Shown here in pieces: positions 38,484-49,908 of a stretch of DNA of 64,000 nucleotides (positions are counted from its first letter, which is position 1; the number at the start of each line of letters is the position of its first letter). The translations under genes and the position numbers were made by a program. The stretch is from contig JAGMUV010000025.1 of the NCBI GenBank assembly GCA_020744425.1, positions 62,001-126,000 of the forward strand, written 5' to 3'. This DNA is from Dactylonectria macrodidyma (lineage: Eukaryota > Ascomycota > Sordariomycetes > Hypocreales > Nectriaceae). The notes beneath the pieces were generated by a model that searched no databases, had not been told where the DNA came from, and saw only the letters and a list, made by a program, of their open reading frames with translations.

Positions 38484-39377
38484 GCGGCGACGCTAGATGC
38501 GAGCCCAGGGTATTAGGAGTTTGCCGGGAAATGGGGCCCATACGCGAGGGCTTGGGATACTTGGGATGGTTCAAGGCTGAGAGGCAGTGCCTCCAAGAGC
38601 GCCAGTAATGAATTAGGTTATGAATTGGTCTAAGAGTAACGAACTAGTAAAGCCTTGTGCTATGTATTGGAATCAACTACTTGACCCAGGTATCAATGTC
38701 TACCATGATAAACACCAAATGCCGCTCGGGTTTACACTTCAGGCATATCGCGGAAAGTGCCTTTTTGCCATCAGAGCTTTTAAATGCAAGGGTCAGTTTT
38801 TCGCCCTGGCGAGTTATTCTATTGTCTGCATCTCCCAGTGAAGACCTTGCGCATCTCACAGCACTAGGAAGCCAATGAGCTGTAGTTGGCGGCACACTGT
38901 CACCTAGACTCAAGTAGTGTACCATCTGCGCCGCAAAAAGGCGTGCATACTGCTGCAGATCAAGACTGAACCGGACGCTTGCTGTGCTGGAGATGGTCGG
39001 GGGTGGGAAATGCATCTTTGTACTCACCCACCAAAGTACGCATGCAACTATTGTTAATTTATCTTCAATCTGGCTATGAAGAAATGCTGGAGTGTGTCCC
39101 TGTGATTGATGAGTAATGGGGGGAAAGCGTTGACCGGGATTTTCGCCGAACCGAAAGGGGCCTGGCTGCTCCGAGATCATCAAGAATCAATACACACTGT
39201 ATCCCCTTTAGTGAAGTTAAGAACCAGAGGGAGTCTCCTGTTCAGTACAAGTTACTAGGAAACATTTTTTAGTCATTAATTCCATTGTGTCTGATTTAGC
39301 TATTACTTTTCACCCCCAGCTTGATGCATCTTGTCGAGTACTCCGATCTACCGACCACACGTCCCCTCTGAAGTTGA
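38484..39377. other. Intergenic, no gene seen
   Basis: 3' flanks of two convergent secreted-protein genes. Frames at 38620-39183 on both strands overlap and show no family likeness. Confidence 0.45.
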
Positions 39378-39857
39378 CTAACACCGGCCCCGAACATCCT
39401 TGGGGTTAGCATAGCAAGTTCCCACGCCGTCAGCACATTGAAAGCCTGTCTTGGCAATCTCTTTGCATGCCGCCTCCCATTCCTTTCCGGCGATCTGGTC
39501 TTCGGCGGATTGTTGGGTGCACTGGAACTGTTAGAGTGCTCGCTGAGCCGGTTGGGAAAAAACTCACTCGTCCAGATGGAGTATCGTAGGAAGCGCCACC
39601 CCACTATTGTAGTTAGAACTATGACCCTGGATTCTGTTGAAGTTGTCTTTCATATACCTTGTAGTTGGCGTCGTTGTACACGGTACAAGCGTTTGTGGTC
39701 ATCCGCCAGTTGTAGCTGTCGCCATTGTGGCATGCGCAGTTGTCATGGAGATCTGCGGCACTATGGGGATGTCAGCTAAAACTGGCTCACAAATGTTGAT
39801 GGCGGTTACTTACGCAAAAGCAAAGAAGAGAAAGACGGAGAAAGCTTTGGCAAGCAT
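39378..39857 (-). CDS. Small secreted cysteine-rich protein (108 aa, eight cysteines), four exons
   Basis: Not visible as any long open frame; it appears only after splicing complement(39378-39521, 39568-39603, 39658-39760, 39814-39857), which gives 108 residues. The introns (53, 54 and 46 nt) start GTAAGT, GTATAT and GTGAGT, end ATAG, ATAG and CCAG, and all phases close. Residues 1-15 are a signal peptide ending at an Ala run. The mature part of about 90 residues has eight Cys, including a close CAC pair after the cleavage site and a final Cys as the last residue, as expected for four disulphides in an exported protein. One exon is only 36 bp (12 codons). I recognise no named family; size, export signal and Cys content fit an apoplastic effector or antimicrobial-like protein. 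A TATA-like word lies about 180 bp upstream (40034-40041). Confidence 0.78.
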
Positions 39858-40937
39858 GTTGTCGATTTGACGGAGTATGGTTGGGTATGATTGAACGGAC
39901 TTGAAGAACGAATGAACGAAAGGCTAGAAGAACAAGTGAACGAATGGAAACGTCAATGTGAATTGACTGGTGTGATGTTGAAACGAGTGTTGGTGAGGGT
40001 AACAGAACAACGAATAGACAGAAGATCCTGCGGCTTATATGAGTGATGAGAGCAACATGTCTGGTCTTCCGAGGAGGCTCTCGCCAGTTTCCTCACAATG
40101 TCTGTTGAGGTTCATTTTAGCGCCAAGGCTATGCATGAACCACAATAAAGAAATACGGACGTCTGAAACAGCGGGGTGGATGACATCTTCTTGGCTCAGC
40201 AGTCGTCTTGGTAAGAACTCAGTATTAACGCCGACCTCGACCAGCCCAAAGTCAAACTCTAAAATCCCCTACAAGGCTGTTCATCCACCTCAACACCGGA
40301 TCAAGTGATCTTTGGCGCTTTCGGAAAGACCGTGGGGTTGCATGGGAGCATGAAGCCGTGCGGGAGACGTCATCAGGTAATGAGTTTGAACAGCCCACTA
40401 ACCGCCCCCGATTTAGAAACTCTTGGCGACTCTGAAACCCGGAGGCGTTCCATCCCGTGCCTCTTTCGCGCCCAAAAGGTGGCTTTGTGGATCGCGACTG
40501 ACTCGAGATGGCCATTTATCGCCTTAATGAGCTGAATTATAGCTGAAAAAAGAAGTGTCGTTGGAAATGGGTACTGGCGGTCCCTTTCATTCTTTGTGCC
40601 CGTGCCGCTTTCTCTTGGCGTAGGCATACGAGACCCCTTTCATGCTCCACGATTCGGGACGGGACGACGGGATGGAAATGGGGCTCAACTTGGAGTTTCT
40701 CAGGTGGAGGCGCCCAACTTGTTAATGATAAAAGGCGTTCAAAGATGCAATGGGAATTTTAGGAAGCACCCATCATCGCTCACATTCGTTGTCAATTTAC
40801 ATTCACTGTAAAGCCTTCACTCGTTGAATCTCACTCGTTACTGATTTTCACTCGTTACCACTTCACACTCGTTACCAATTCTCACCACTACCTAATTCGC
40901 TACTCAAACGAAGAGTTTCGTCGCTCCCTATCCCGAA
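39858..40937. other. Divergent intergenic region between two secreted-protein genes
   Basis: About 1.1 kb serving both promoters. Close to the right end is a set of four CACTCGTT words, listed separately. Open frames in 40039-40811 have no family likeness. Confidence 0.5.
40819..40874 (+). repeat. Four CACTCGTT words in the leader of the following gene
   Basis: CACTCGTT occurs at 40819-40826, 40833-40840, 40850-40857 and 40867-40874, spaced 14-17 bp start to start, ending 64 bp before the ATG at 40938. They may be leader sequence of slippage origin or a binding array. Confidence 0.6.
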
Positions 40938-41639
40938 ATGATTCCTTCAGTTGCCCTGGCCATGTTTGGCCTCATCTCCATGTCTCGCGCTGCCACCATC
41001 CCGCGCACCCTCTCTTCCGACGACATCATCGTCCTGGGAAAGGATGGAACTTCTCAAATCATGAAGGCTGCCGATTTCCATGCCCTCGAGACTAGAAGGG
41101 CTGCGCCAGAAGCCCCCCGCATCCACAACATCTCGGACTCGGTGCTTCATCGCCGTGGCTGCGAGAAGAGCACCGAGGTCCAAGTCACGTCCGACGAAGA
41201 GTTTCTCAACTGGGACATCGCCATCTCCCCAGTAATCAGCAGCGTCGGCGGCAAGGGCACCGTGACTGTGTCCTCGGGATATGAGGTCTCCAACTCTGTC
41301 TCCGTTAGTTCGTCATTCAGTATCAGCGCTGCGGAGATTCTCGGGCTGTCGCTCTCAATCGAAGTGTCCGAGTCGTGGTCCAGCTCCCAAGAGCAGTCGC
41401 TTACTTTCGAAGTTCCTGATGGCAAGCACGGTGTCATTGTCAGCCAGCCGTACGTGCGCCGTGTGCAAGGGAACGTCCTTGACGGTTGCACAGACAACTG
41501 GGACAAGTCGACCTTCATATCGGACAGCTATGAGAGCCAAACCTACGGAAACCTCAACTGGGTGAAGGGCCTCATCCGACTCTGCAGCAGCGACTCATAC
41601 CCTATTCCTTACTGCATCGGAGAGGGCAGCCACAAGTAA
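40938..41639 (+). CDS. Secreted protein with pro-region and beta-rich domain, effector-like
   Basis: A single exon encodes 233 residues. Residues 1-18 form a signal peptide. Two dibasic Kex2-type sites follow (R53-R54 and R72-R73), so a pro-segment is probably removed and the mature chain would start near Gly74-Cys75. The mature part has four cysteines and long runs of alternating Ser/Thr/Val (VTVSSGYEVSNSVSVSS) around residues 105-150, giving amphipathic beta strands, then a block with VPDGKHGVIVSQPYVRRVQG. I recall similar fungal proteins annotated as effector-like secreted proteins but cannot name a proven function. The alternating pattern is a loose reminder of beta-rich membrane-active folds; this is speculation. 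The gene at 49118-49792 has a comparable order of blocks. Confidence 0.75.
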   Translation: MIPSVALAMFGLISMSRAATIPRTLSSDDIIVLGKDGTSQIMKAADFHALETRRAAPEAPRIHNISDSVLHRRGCEKSTEVQVTSDEEFLNWDIAISPVISSVGGKGTVTVSSGYEVSNSVSVSSSFSISAAEILGLSLSIEVSESWSSSQEQSLTFEVPDGKHGVIVSQPYVRRVQGNVLDGCTDNWDKSTFISDSYESQTYGNLNWVKGLIRLCSSDSYPIPYCIGEGSHK

Positions 41640-42639
41640 AAGACTCCCAATTCCGATGGTGGTTCCTATGCAATGCATTAGCATATTCGCATGGAGAAGA
41701 GGGGCATGGGACTTGATCTAGAATGAAGAAAATGATAGAGCAGACTAGGTACTAGATTGTTTTCTAGATGTAATGTTTTGAGAGTATAATGCATCAAGCT
41801 ATTTTGACGAATCCTGTTTCCTGCCAATGTTTTCAGTGACCTTAGGAAACAAGCTGTGGAGAAACAACTGCTGTGTAATTCAATCCCGACTTATTTGATG
41901 AAGACGATTGCTCAAGTTGACGGCCACGATCCCACTACTCCGTTATTTGCTATGCCACTTGCCGTTTCGGTGCAACTTGCTGTCTGGTTACCGCACAGCT
42001 TGACAATCGCAAACTGACCAGTAGGCAGAGAGGGCACTTCCTCATGAAGGCAGTAGCTGAATGCAGCGCATCAGAAAATCTGCGTAATTTCTACGAAATC
42101 ACTTGCACGAAAAACATAAATAGACCAATCAGCGATGATAAAAAAGAGACTGCGCAATGAACTGGATAACATTAATTTGCTGTTGTTGTGAGATGCAGTG
42201 TCATGGTTCTATCGCTCCGCACTGCACTAGACTTGTGGCAGAGTGGGACAAGTGACTTGCACAGACTAGCAAATTTGGTGTAAGCTCATGTATCGATCCC
42301 CAGCGCTGCACAGTGCTCAGGCGAAGGCGCGCACCCAGGCTGGCATCAACGCCTGCTTCTCTAAGCAAGACGCGGGAGGCCTTCCAACAACTCAGTTGGC
42401 TGCAACGTGACGTTTGCTTCTTTTCATTACCAAACAAGCAATATGACTGGTTGCCTGGTCTTTTTCCACTTTGTTTTCAGTCCGCCCTCGCTGCCTGAGG
42501 AATTCTTTCGAAATTGTGCCTGTCAAAAAAGAATCCCTCTTCTTCTACCTCTCCTTCGTTTCCGCACACCTCCCACCATCTTGATGATCGAGACACGAAC
42601 AAGAACACTAAACCAAAAGATTGACGCAGACAGTTGAGC
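41640..42639. other. Intergenic, no gene seen
   Basis: 3' flank of the secreted protein gene and promoter of the large helicase gene. The last 150 bp are C/T-rich, as is usual in fungal leaders. Short frames are unrelated to known families. Confidence 0.5.
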
Positions 42640-45600
42640 ATGGCTCCGAATAGAAAGTAAGTCTTCACTTCCATCCCAAGTAAGACCTCTCCTCTTGTCA
42701 ACGCTGGTACTGATATCGCTGCAGACGTCTTGGATCAGGATGCATCACTTCCGACGACGTCCCAACGCCGTGTTTCAACTTCCAACGTCAAGGAAACTGC
42801 AAGTTTGGAGACCGATGCAAGTTCTCCCACGATACCACCGACACAAGATCAGGCTATGCGTCCCAGCGTCCCAACAAGGGCCCGCGCCTACCTCGCGATG
42901 GGAAGCTGTTGGAGTGGAAGCGGCTTCTGAAACAAGGCTCGTCGCATTCCAGGCTGACTACAACCGATATCAGTCGCTTCTTCAACCTTGGTCTGGAGAT
43001 GATGGATGGCGACGTGGGAGCGGCCCAGGAGGCAGTCAAGCTTCTGGCCAACGAGGCTGGCTTGGGCTTCATCAGGGCCTTGGCGGATCGACACATCCTG
43101 GCTGCCACAAGCGACGTACTCAGACTTGAATTGTGGAAAACAGCAGTACAGCCGCTTTTTTCTCTCATCACACATGATTTCGTGGTCGATTCCGCCGTTT
43201 TGGAGCAGCAGGTTGCCGAGATCTTCAACTTCCTGCATGGCGTTCGTGGCTCCCGTATGTTGCGAATCTTCGACTACATCGCCCACCTGGTTCGATTCTG
43301 GCCCACTGCATTGGCAACTGCCTTGGCCCGAATGGAGGCTATCGTGTCGTCTTTGGCTGTGCTTTCAAAGGTGGTTGATTGCAACAGTACCGCCGCGCTG
43401 TCGCCTGACTTTTCTGGGTTGGTTTCCACATTTGTCGTGGCCGTGGAGGCCGCATCAAGCCCTGAAGTAGACTTTTCCCGTCTTCAGGCCCTCAAGTACC
43501 TTGAGTACTTGAAGCAGCGACAACAAGTCGGGGACAGCATACCGAACCTGTCGACACAATCTCTTCCCATCGCTCGAGAGACCTTTGTGCTGAGGCGAGA
43601 CCTCCCTGGTCGTTTGTCTGCTGACGGCCGACGACACGACAATGATGACGCCGACATCACAAACATCAAGATCATGCCGACATACGAAGAGATTATGTCA
43701 CCGCGAGGAGAATACCTGCCGACTAATGACCCGTCTGCGTGGCACATTAAGGGCATTCGCGGGAGACTCGACAGGGAGTTTCGCCTCGTCAGGGAAGACA
43801 CGGTTGGTCAACTTCGAGACTCGGTCCGAGAAATGCTCGAGTACGCTCGCAACCCAACTGAAAGAGCGGCTCACCGATCCAAGAACAGTATGAGAACCTA
43901 CACGTACGACTTTGCGACAACCCTCGACGTGAAGATGCACAGAATGGGAGGGCTAGAGATGGTTGTTCGCTGTCACCAGCTTCCTGCCGTGAGCAAGCTC
44001 AACGCCAAGAAACGGAAAGACTGGTGGATGCAGTGCAAACGTCTGCAGGCGGGAGCACTGGTGTGCATGTTCGACGTCAGTGGCTCTATGCTCTTCTGCA
44101 TCGTGTCGGATACAACCATGAGAAGCAGAGACGACAAGCCGGTGCGCAGAGCTCGCGATGACGATGACGAGGAGGAAGACAAAGAAAAATTGCCCCCCTC
44201 GACTCTCTCGGACGACCCTGATTTTCTCTACGTCAAGCTTCAGCTCGTTGATGCGGACGAGCACGACATTAGCCAAGCTTTGAAATGGTACAAAAACATC
44301 AAAAGCCCTCATCCTCAACATCTCGTTGAGTTCCCTGGTGTCCTCCTCGCCTCCTTCAAGCACACCCTTAACGCCCTACAGCAAATGCACAGCAAAGCCC
44401 CCAACATCCCGTTCCAGCTTCTTCTGGCTCCCGAGGATAGTTCAAAACTGGAAGAGGGAATCAAAATACCCCAATACGCGAGCAAGGCAAATTTTGTTTT
44501 TGACCTGAGCAGCATCACTCTCGACAAAGAGCCCCATGCCATGAGTCCGCAGTGGCCTTTGGATCCAGCTGAGCTTGCAGCTCTGTCTTCACTCGACCAA
44601 ACCCAGTCTGCTGCGCTACTGAACACCCTGTCCAGAGAGCTGTCGCTCATACAAGGCCCACCTGGTACTGGAAAGAGCTACACGGGCGAAAAGATCATCA
44701 AGGTGTTGTTGGGGAACAAGGACAAGGCAAAACTCGGTCCAATTCTGTGCGTTTGTTACACCAACCACGCGCTGGATCAACTTCTCGAGCATCTATTAAA
44801 TGACGGAATCCGTCGCATCATCCGTATCGGATCCGGATCAAAGTCTGAGCGGCTCAAAGACCTCAACTTGCGTACCGTCGTCAAAAAATTTGATCGGACT
44901 AAGGTGGAAAAGAGTGACCTCTATAATGCGGAGCAAATGGTCAAAGCAAGTGTGGCCCAGGGGAACAATTCACTGCGAGAATTGTCGGCCTGTGATTCTT
45001 GGAGATCAGTCAAAAGGTTTCTGGCAGAGAACTTTCCTGGGCATTGCATGGAACTGTTTGGAGCGGCCGATGATGGGTACCAGATGGTCAACCATAAGCC
45101 GGAGAGGCTTATTGAAGGATGGATCCAGAGGGGACCTAGAGTCCCCAGTCCCAATCGATCACTGGATTTCCTAAAGGCTGCTTCACTGAAGATCATGACG
45201 CACGGCGAGCGACTTCGACTGTATCGCTACTGGGTGGGTTCCATCCGAGACCCGATCATCGAACAGATCACAAGCGTCCATGAAGACTACGACGAAGAAA
45301 TCCAGCATCGCGACCGAATCCGCGGTGATGTGGATTTGCGTTGTCTCCAGGAAGCCGATATCATCGGCGTGACGACAACAGGTCTCGCGAGAAATCTGGG
45401 CGTGCTGCGAAAGCTGCGATCCAAAGTCATGGTTTGTGAAGAAGCGGGCGAGGTGCTAGAAGCACACATCCTGACCGCCCTCCTCCCTTCAGTCGAGCAC
45501 GGCATTCTGATCGGAGACCACCTTCAGCTTCGGCCACAAATACAGAACTACGAGTTGCAGAGTACCAACCCCCACGGACAGCAGTACTCACTAGATATGT

Positions 45601-48600
45601 CGTTGTTCGAGAGGCTGGTTCAACCGCCTCATAACACGGACTTGCGTGTCCCATACAGTATCCTTGAGACACAGCGAAGGATGCACCCGTCCATCTCCGA
45701 ACTCATCCGCTCGACATTATACCCATCCTTGAAGAATGCAGAGTCGATCATGAACTACCCTGAGGTGGTTGGAATGAAGAAGAGACTGTTCTGGTTTCAT
45801 CACGATCGACTCGAAGCCAAAGCAGAGAGCAACGATGCCATAAGCACATCTCATTCGAATGACTTCGAAGTCGAGATGACTGCTGCCCTCGTGTCACACC
45901 TTTCAATGCAAGGAGAATATGCCCAGGGAGACATTGCTGTCATCACGCCCTATCTGGGACAGCTACATCGCCTTCGTCGCCGGATGGAGTCTATGTTTGA
46001 GATTTGCATCAACGACCGAGACCTGGAAGAGCTGGAAACATTACAGGCTGATGGTGCTGAAGTTCCCGCGCCTCCGACATCACTCGTCAGCAAGACGAAT
46101 CTCCTCAAGAGTGTCAGGGTGGCTACTGTCGACAACTTCCAAGGAGAAGAAGCCAAGGTGATTATCATATCTTTGGTCCGAAGCAATCCTCAAGCCATTT
46201 GTGGTTTTCTGCGGACGCCGAACCGCATCAATGTCCTTCTCTCACGAGCTCAGCACGGAATGTACATTATCGGAAACTCGGACACGTACAGCACAGTCCC
46301 CATGTGGCGGGATGTCATCAAGATGCTTGCGGCAAGTGACAACTTTGGCACGTCACTTGAATTACAGTGCCCTCGACACCCAGACTCTCCGATAGTCGTC
46401 TCTGATCCCGACCACTTTGTACAATTCTCACCAGAAAGTGGATGCAATCTCCCTTGCGACAAAAGACTTCTTTGTGGTCACTCTTGCACGGGAAGATGTC
46501 ACGCGGACAACCTGCACCTCGCCATCAAGTGTTTGGAGAAATGTGTTCGACTAAAGAAGGGATGCGATCACCCTTGTCCTCTCACTTGCGGAGTCCCTTG
46601 CGAGAATAAGTGCCAGACTGTACTGCGAGGCACCATCCTCGCCCTTCCTTGTGGCCACCTCCTGCCTTCGCCACGTTGCTATCAAGCTCAAGATCCATCC
46701 TTAGTCCGCTGTAAGACAATAGTCTCGCGGAATGTCCCGGGGTGTGGCCATTCGGTCAACGTCCCGTGCTGTGAAGACGTCACAGCATCCAGCTACGAAT
46801 GCAAGGCTGTATGTGGACATCATCGACCTTGTGGGCACACATGCAAAAATCTTTGTTTCAGTTGCAAGGTACGAGAGAAGGGTAAGGTTACGATACAGAA
46901 CCACGGAATATGCCAACAAATATGCGGTCGAAACTACTCCACTTGTCGTCACAACTGTATCCAACTATGCCACAGAGAGGCTCAGTGCAAACCATGCGAG
47001 AAACGCTGCGAGGTACGTTGCAGCCATTCGCAGTGCAGCAAGGCTTGCAATGAGCCTTGTGTTCCATGTGCTGAAAGCACCTGCGAGTCACATTGTCCTC
47101 ACACCAAATGTACAGCGCCTTGTGCAGCACCCTGCACCTGGGTGCCTTGTTCATTAAGGTGCGAGAAGTCACTTGAATGTGGTCATCGATGTGAGTTACA
47201 GTCGTGACATTGTTCTATACCGTGATACTGATAGAGCCAGGTCCCTCTGTCTGTGGTGAACCCTGCCCGTCTCGAATGTACTGCCAACAGTGTGCAACTG
47301 AAGAAATAACATCGACTTGTGTGGATTTCTTGGAGATGAAAGCATACCACGAAGTCGACTTGAACGAAGAACCGTGCATTTTCCCCGATTGCGGCCACTT
47401 TTTGACCGTCTCATCCATGGACGGCCAGATGGGCATGGCAGAGCACTACAAGCTGGATGAGAATGGACGACCCACCGCCATTCTGAGAGACTCTGAGCCA
47501 TTCTCTATGGACGACAAAGGGATCCAGGGATGTGCTACTTGTCGTGGTCCTCTTCGAAACATTTCGAGATACGGTCGTATTGTGCGCCGGGCCATACTTG
47601 ACGCTGCGACGAAGAAATTCATCACCTACTCAAATGCGAAGCACACGATTCTCGCCGAACGTCTCATTGAAGAGAAAGATAGGCTCGCCAAAGCAAATCC
47701 TCCTGGCAAACCCGCTCAGTCTGCCGACAAAGGTGGCAGCCTGGCTCTCCCAAGCTCACGCACTAAGCAAATCCAGGCCATGAAAGATTTTGTTGGTAAC
47801 GGCAGATACACTTCCATCTGTATTCTGCGCGGTCAATTGAACTCATTTGCCAAGGAGGTGCGAAAGGACGAACAACCCTTCCAGCGGGTCGCAGATCTTG
47901 TCAGGTACTCCAATGTCCGCCATGGCACAAGCAAAGCGTTTCACTTTGACAAGTCGGTCATCCAGGTCAAAGGCACACTCCTCGCTTCTGTGTTATCCCT
48001 GGAATGTGACGTGACCATCATCTCCGACTTTGTGGAACTGCTGTTTCCCAAGATGTCTTCTTCGACCTGGTCAGGGCTTCAGTCGGAGGTGAAACTAAAT
48101 CTCTCGGTGTTCATGCAGGACTGCGGCAGCCTGATTGAGCTTGCAAAGAAGACCCGGCATCCTCGGGAAAAAGCTCAAGGGCATATTCTCTATGCTCGAC
48201 TCTGTCAGCTCTGGCGTCGTCTGAACCCGCCCTCACCGGGTACATATGGAGTGCCAACCACGTCAACTTCCGGCCTATCGTTAGCATCCGCCACGGCTAG
48301 GCTACCGGATGACGAGAAAACGAGACAAATAGGGCTCGATCATGTTGGGTTAGCCAGAGAGCTGCTTCGAAAATACCCATCTGTAGCCGTTCTTGAGGTC
48401 GAGATCGACGCCATCGACAACGCTCTGAATGGGAATGTGTACAAACCAGTCACGATGGAGGAGCTGCGAGAAGTCTACAAGGCATCGGCTGTAGAGTTGA
48501 GAGGCACCGGGCACTGGTACACCTGCGAGAATGGCCATCCGTTTACGATAAATAACTGTGGCATGGCAATGGAGGAAGCCTCGTGCCCAGAATGCGGCGC

Positions 48601-48700
48601 TCCTATTGGCGGGCAGGATCATCAGTCCGCAGAGGGCGTGAGGCACGCGACTGAGATTGATGACATTGCTAGGGGAGTTGTTCGACTTGTTAGCAGGTGA
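42640..48700 (+). CDS. ZNFX1/SAD-3/Hrr1-like silencing helicase: CCCH finger, SF1 helicase, NFX1 fingers, RZ finger
   Basis: Exons 42640-42656, 42725-47190 and 47241-48700 give 1,980 residues; both introns close in phase, and the second has a TACTGAT-like branch. Domains in order: a CCCH zinc finger C22-x8-C31-x5-C37-x3-H41 formed only when the 17-nt first exon is joined; a helical region; an N-terminal helicase extension (to about 620); an SF1 DNA2/NAM7-type helicase with Walker A GPPGTGKS near residue 650 and a DEAA-like motif VCEEAGE near 908, ending with TVDNFQGEEAKVIIISLVRS; an array of NFX1-type Cys/His fingers from about 1245 to 1510, read through the second intron; and a C-terminal RZ-type finger GHWYTCENGHPF...C-PECGAPIGG near 1916-1950. 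This architecture is that of animal ZNFX1, fission yeast Hrr1 and Neurospora SAD-3, which act with RNA-dependent RNA polymerase in small-RNA silencing. Exact orthology is inference. Confidence 0.92.
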
Positions 48701-49117
48701 TGCAATGCAGGTAGCAAGTGATCATCAAAGGCGGAAACTCATGTACACTATCTAAGTGGTATGGTTTGTGAATCAATGAGGCGCGCCGCCCCTATAACTG
48801 GCTTGTGGGAGGGTTTGTCAACGTTGATATTACTTGAGGCTTCTTATTATTATGACCTTTTCTCGCGGATTGCATGCCCTCAAGTCGATTAAGAGTCACC
48901 CGTCAACATCATGAAAGAACAAGCTGAATATAGACATGAACTCTTATGTACTATAGAATAAAATACGATACGTCTCTGTCCCTTGTGTAGCTCATATAAC
49001 CTGACACCTTCGCCACAGTCCCATATACTGCTGTACCCCCCGTCACGAGGCGACATCTTTGGTCATCGCAAGTCATACCATTGAGTAAGCTTGCAAAACT
49101 TCAAAGCTTTTTAACAT
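48701..49117. other. 3'-to-3' intergenic region
   Basis: Convergent tail region between the helicase gene and a secreted cysteine-rich gene; no structure seen. Confidence 0.5.
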
Positions 49118-49792
49118 CTAGCAGGACGATCCGTCGGTGTTGCCACAAGTGTTGGTGTCAGTGCAGGCAGAACCGCAACCATAGTTGATGTAGGTGGTAG
49201 GGGTATCCTGGGTCCAATCGGCCATACACTGGGTCTCATCGCCATTGCCCCAGTCGCATCGCTGGCGACGATAACCGTTCTGCCGAAGGACCTGCTGCTG
49301 GGTCCAGACAGTATGGCACTGGCCGTCGGTCCAAGTGCAAGCCGTAGTGTCTGAGGCGGTCTCGCAGCGCGACTCCTCGGTTGTAAGCGTGACACTCAGG
49401 CCCATGCTAAAGCCCTCGATCTCGAGGCCGACATTGGCGCTGACGGCTGTAGAGCGGCTCTGGCAGACCTGAGCGCTAGACAGCTTCGTTGCCACACAGG
49501 TCGAGGTAGACGTGCAGAAGATGTTGCCGCTGGCCTTTTGCCATTCCAAGTCGACAACAGAAGCGTCGTTGATGAAGTAGTCATACCAACACTTGCGGAC
49601 CTTGGGGAACTTGTAGGGGTGGGTGACACCGTCCGACGTGACGTACGTGCCCGAGTTGTCGGCATACTTGCCGCCGTAGGTTTGTGACCAGTCGTCACAG
49701 TTGGGAACGCCGTCTCGGGCCTTGAGGGCAGGAGAAGCCTGGACGGCGGTGAGGAAAGCCCCGGAGCTGAGAAGAGACGTGAAGAAGTGCAT
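49118..49792 (-). CDS. Secreted cysteine-rich protein (224 aa, 14 cysteines), effector-like
   Basis: A single exon starting at the ATG at 49792. The frame stays open further upstream, but the family-like part begins with this signal peptide (residues 1-19, ending at the QAS/PAL boundary). A TATA box lies about 110 bp upstream, which supports this start. The mature protein has 14 Cys, many Trp and Tyr, few aliphatic runs, and a Ser/Thr/Val/Gly-rich middle segment (GLEIEGFSMGLSVTLTTEES) followed by C-x7-C-x5-C, then HTVWTQQQVLRQNGYRRQRC. The last 20 residues are Gly/Asn/Thr/Cys-rich and end in Cys. It is an exported, disulphide-rich protein of unknown function. Block order resembles that of the secreted protein at 40938-41639 (beta-rich core, then a Cys/Asp-Gly segment, then Val-Arg-Arg), so the two may share a fold. 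Confidence 0.78.
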   Translation of the reverse strand: MHFFTSLLSSGAFLTAVQASPALKARDGVPNCDDWSQTYGGKYADNSGTYVTSDGVTHPYKFPKVRKCWYDYFINDASVVDLEWQKASGNIFCTSTSTCVATKLSSAQVCQSRSTAVSANVGLEIEGFSMGLSVTLTTEESRCETASDTTACTWTDGQCHTVWTQQQVLRQNGYRRQRCDWGNGDETQCMADWTQDTPTTYINYGCGSACTDTNTCGNTDGSSC

Positions 49793-49900
49793 GATGAAGG
49801 ATATGTGGTCGTGGTGAATTCTAGTGTTGTAATGGAGGAGAGCGGTGAAGAGATGTGAACCGAGATGCATAAGAATTTCTTGAAGCGATTCTCTCAGTAT

Positions 49901-49908
49901 CTTATATA
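49901..49908 (-). promoter_or_regulatory. TATA box of the secreted cysteine-rich gene
   Basis: TATATAAG on the minus strand about 110 bp upstream of the ATG at 49792, in the usual position for a strongly expressed fungal gene. Confidence 0.5.
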
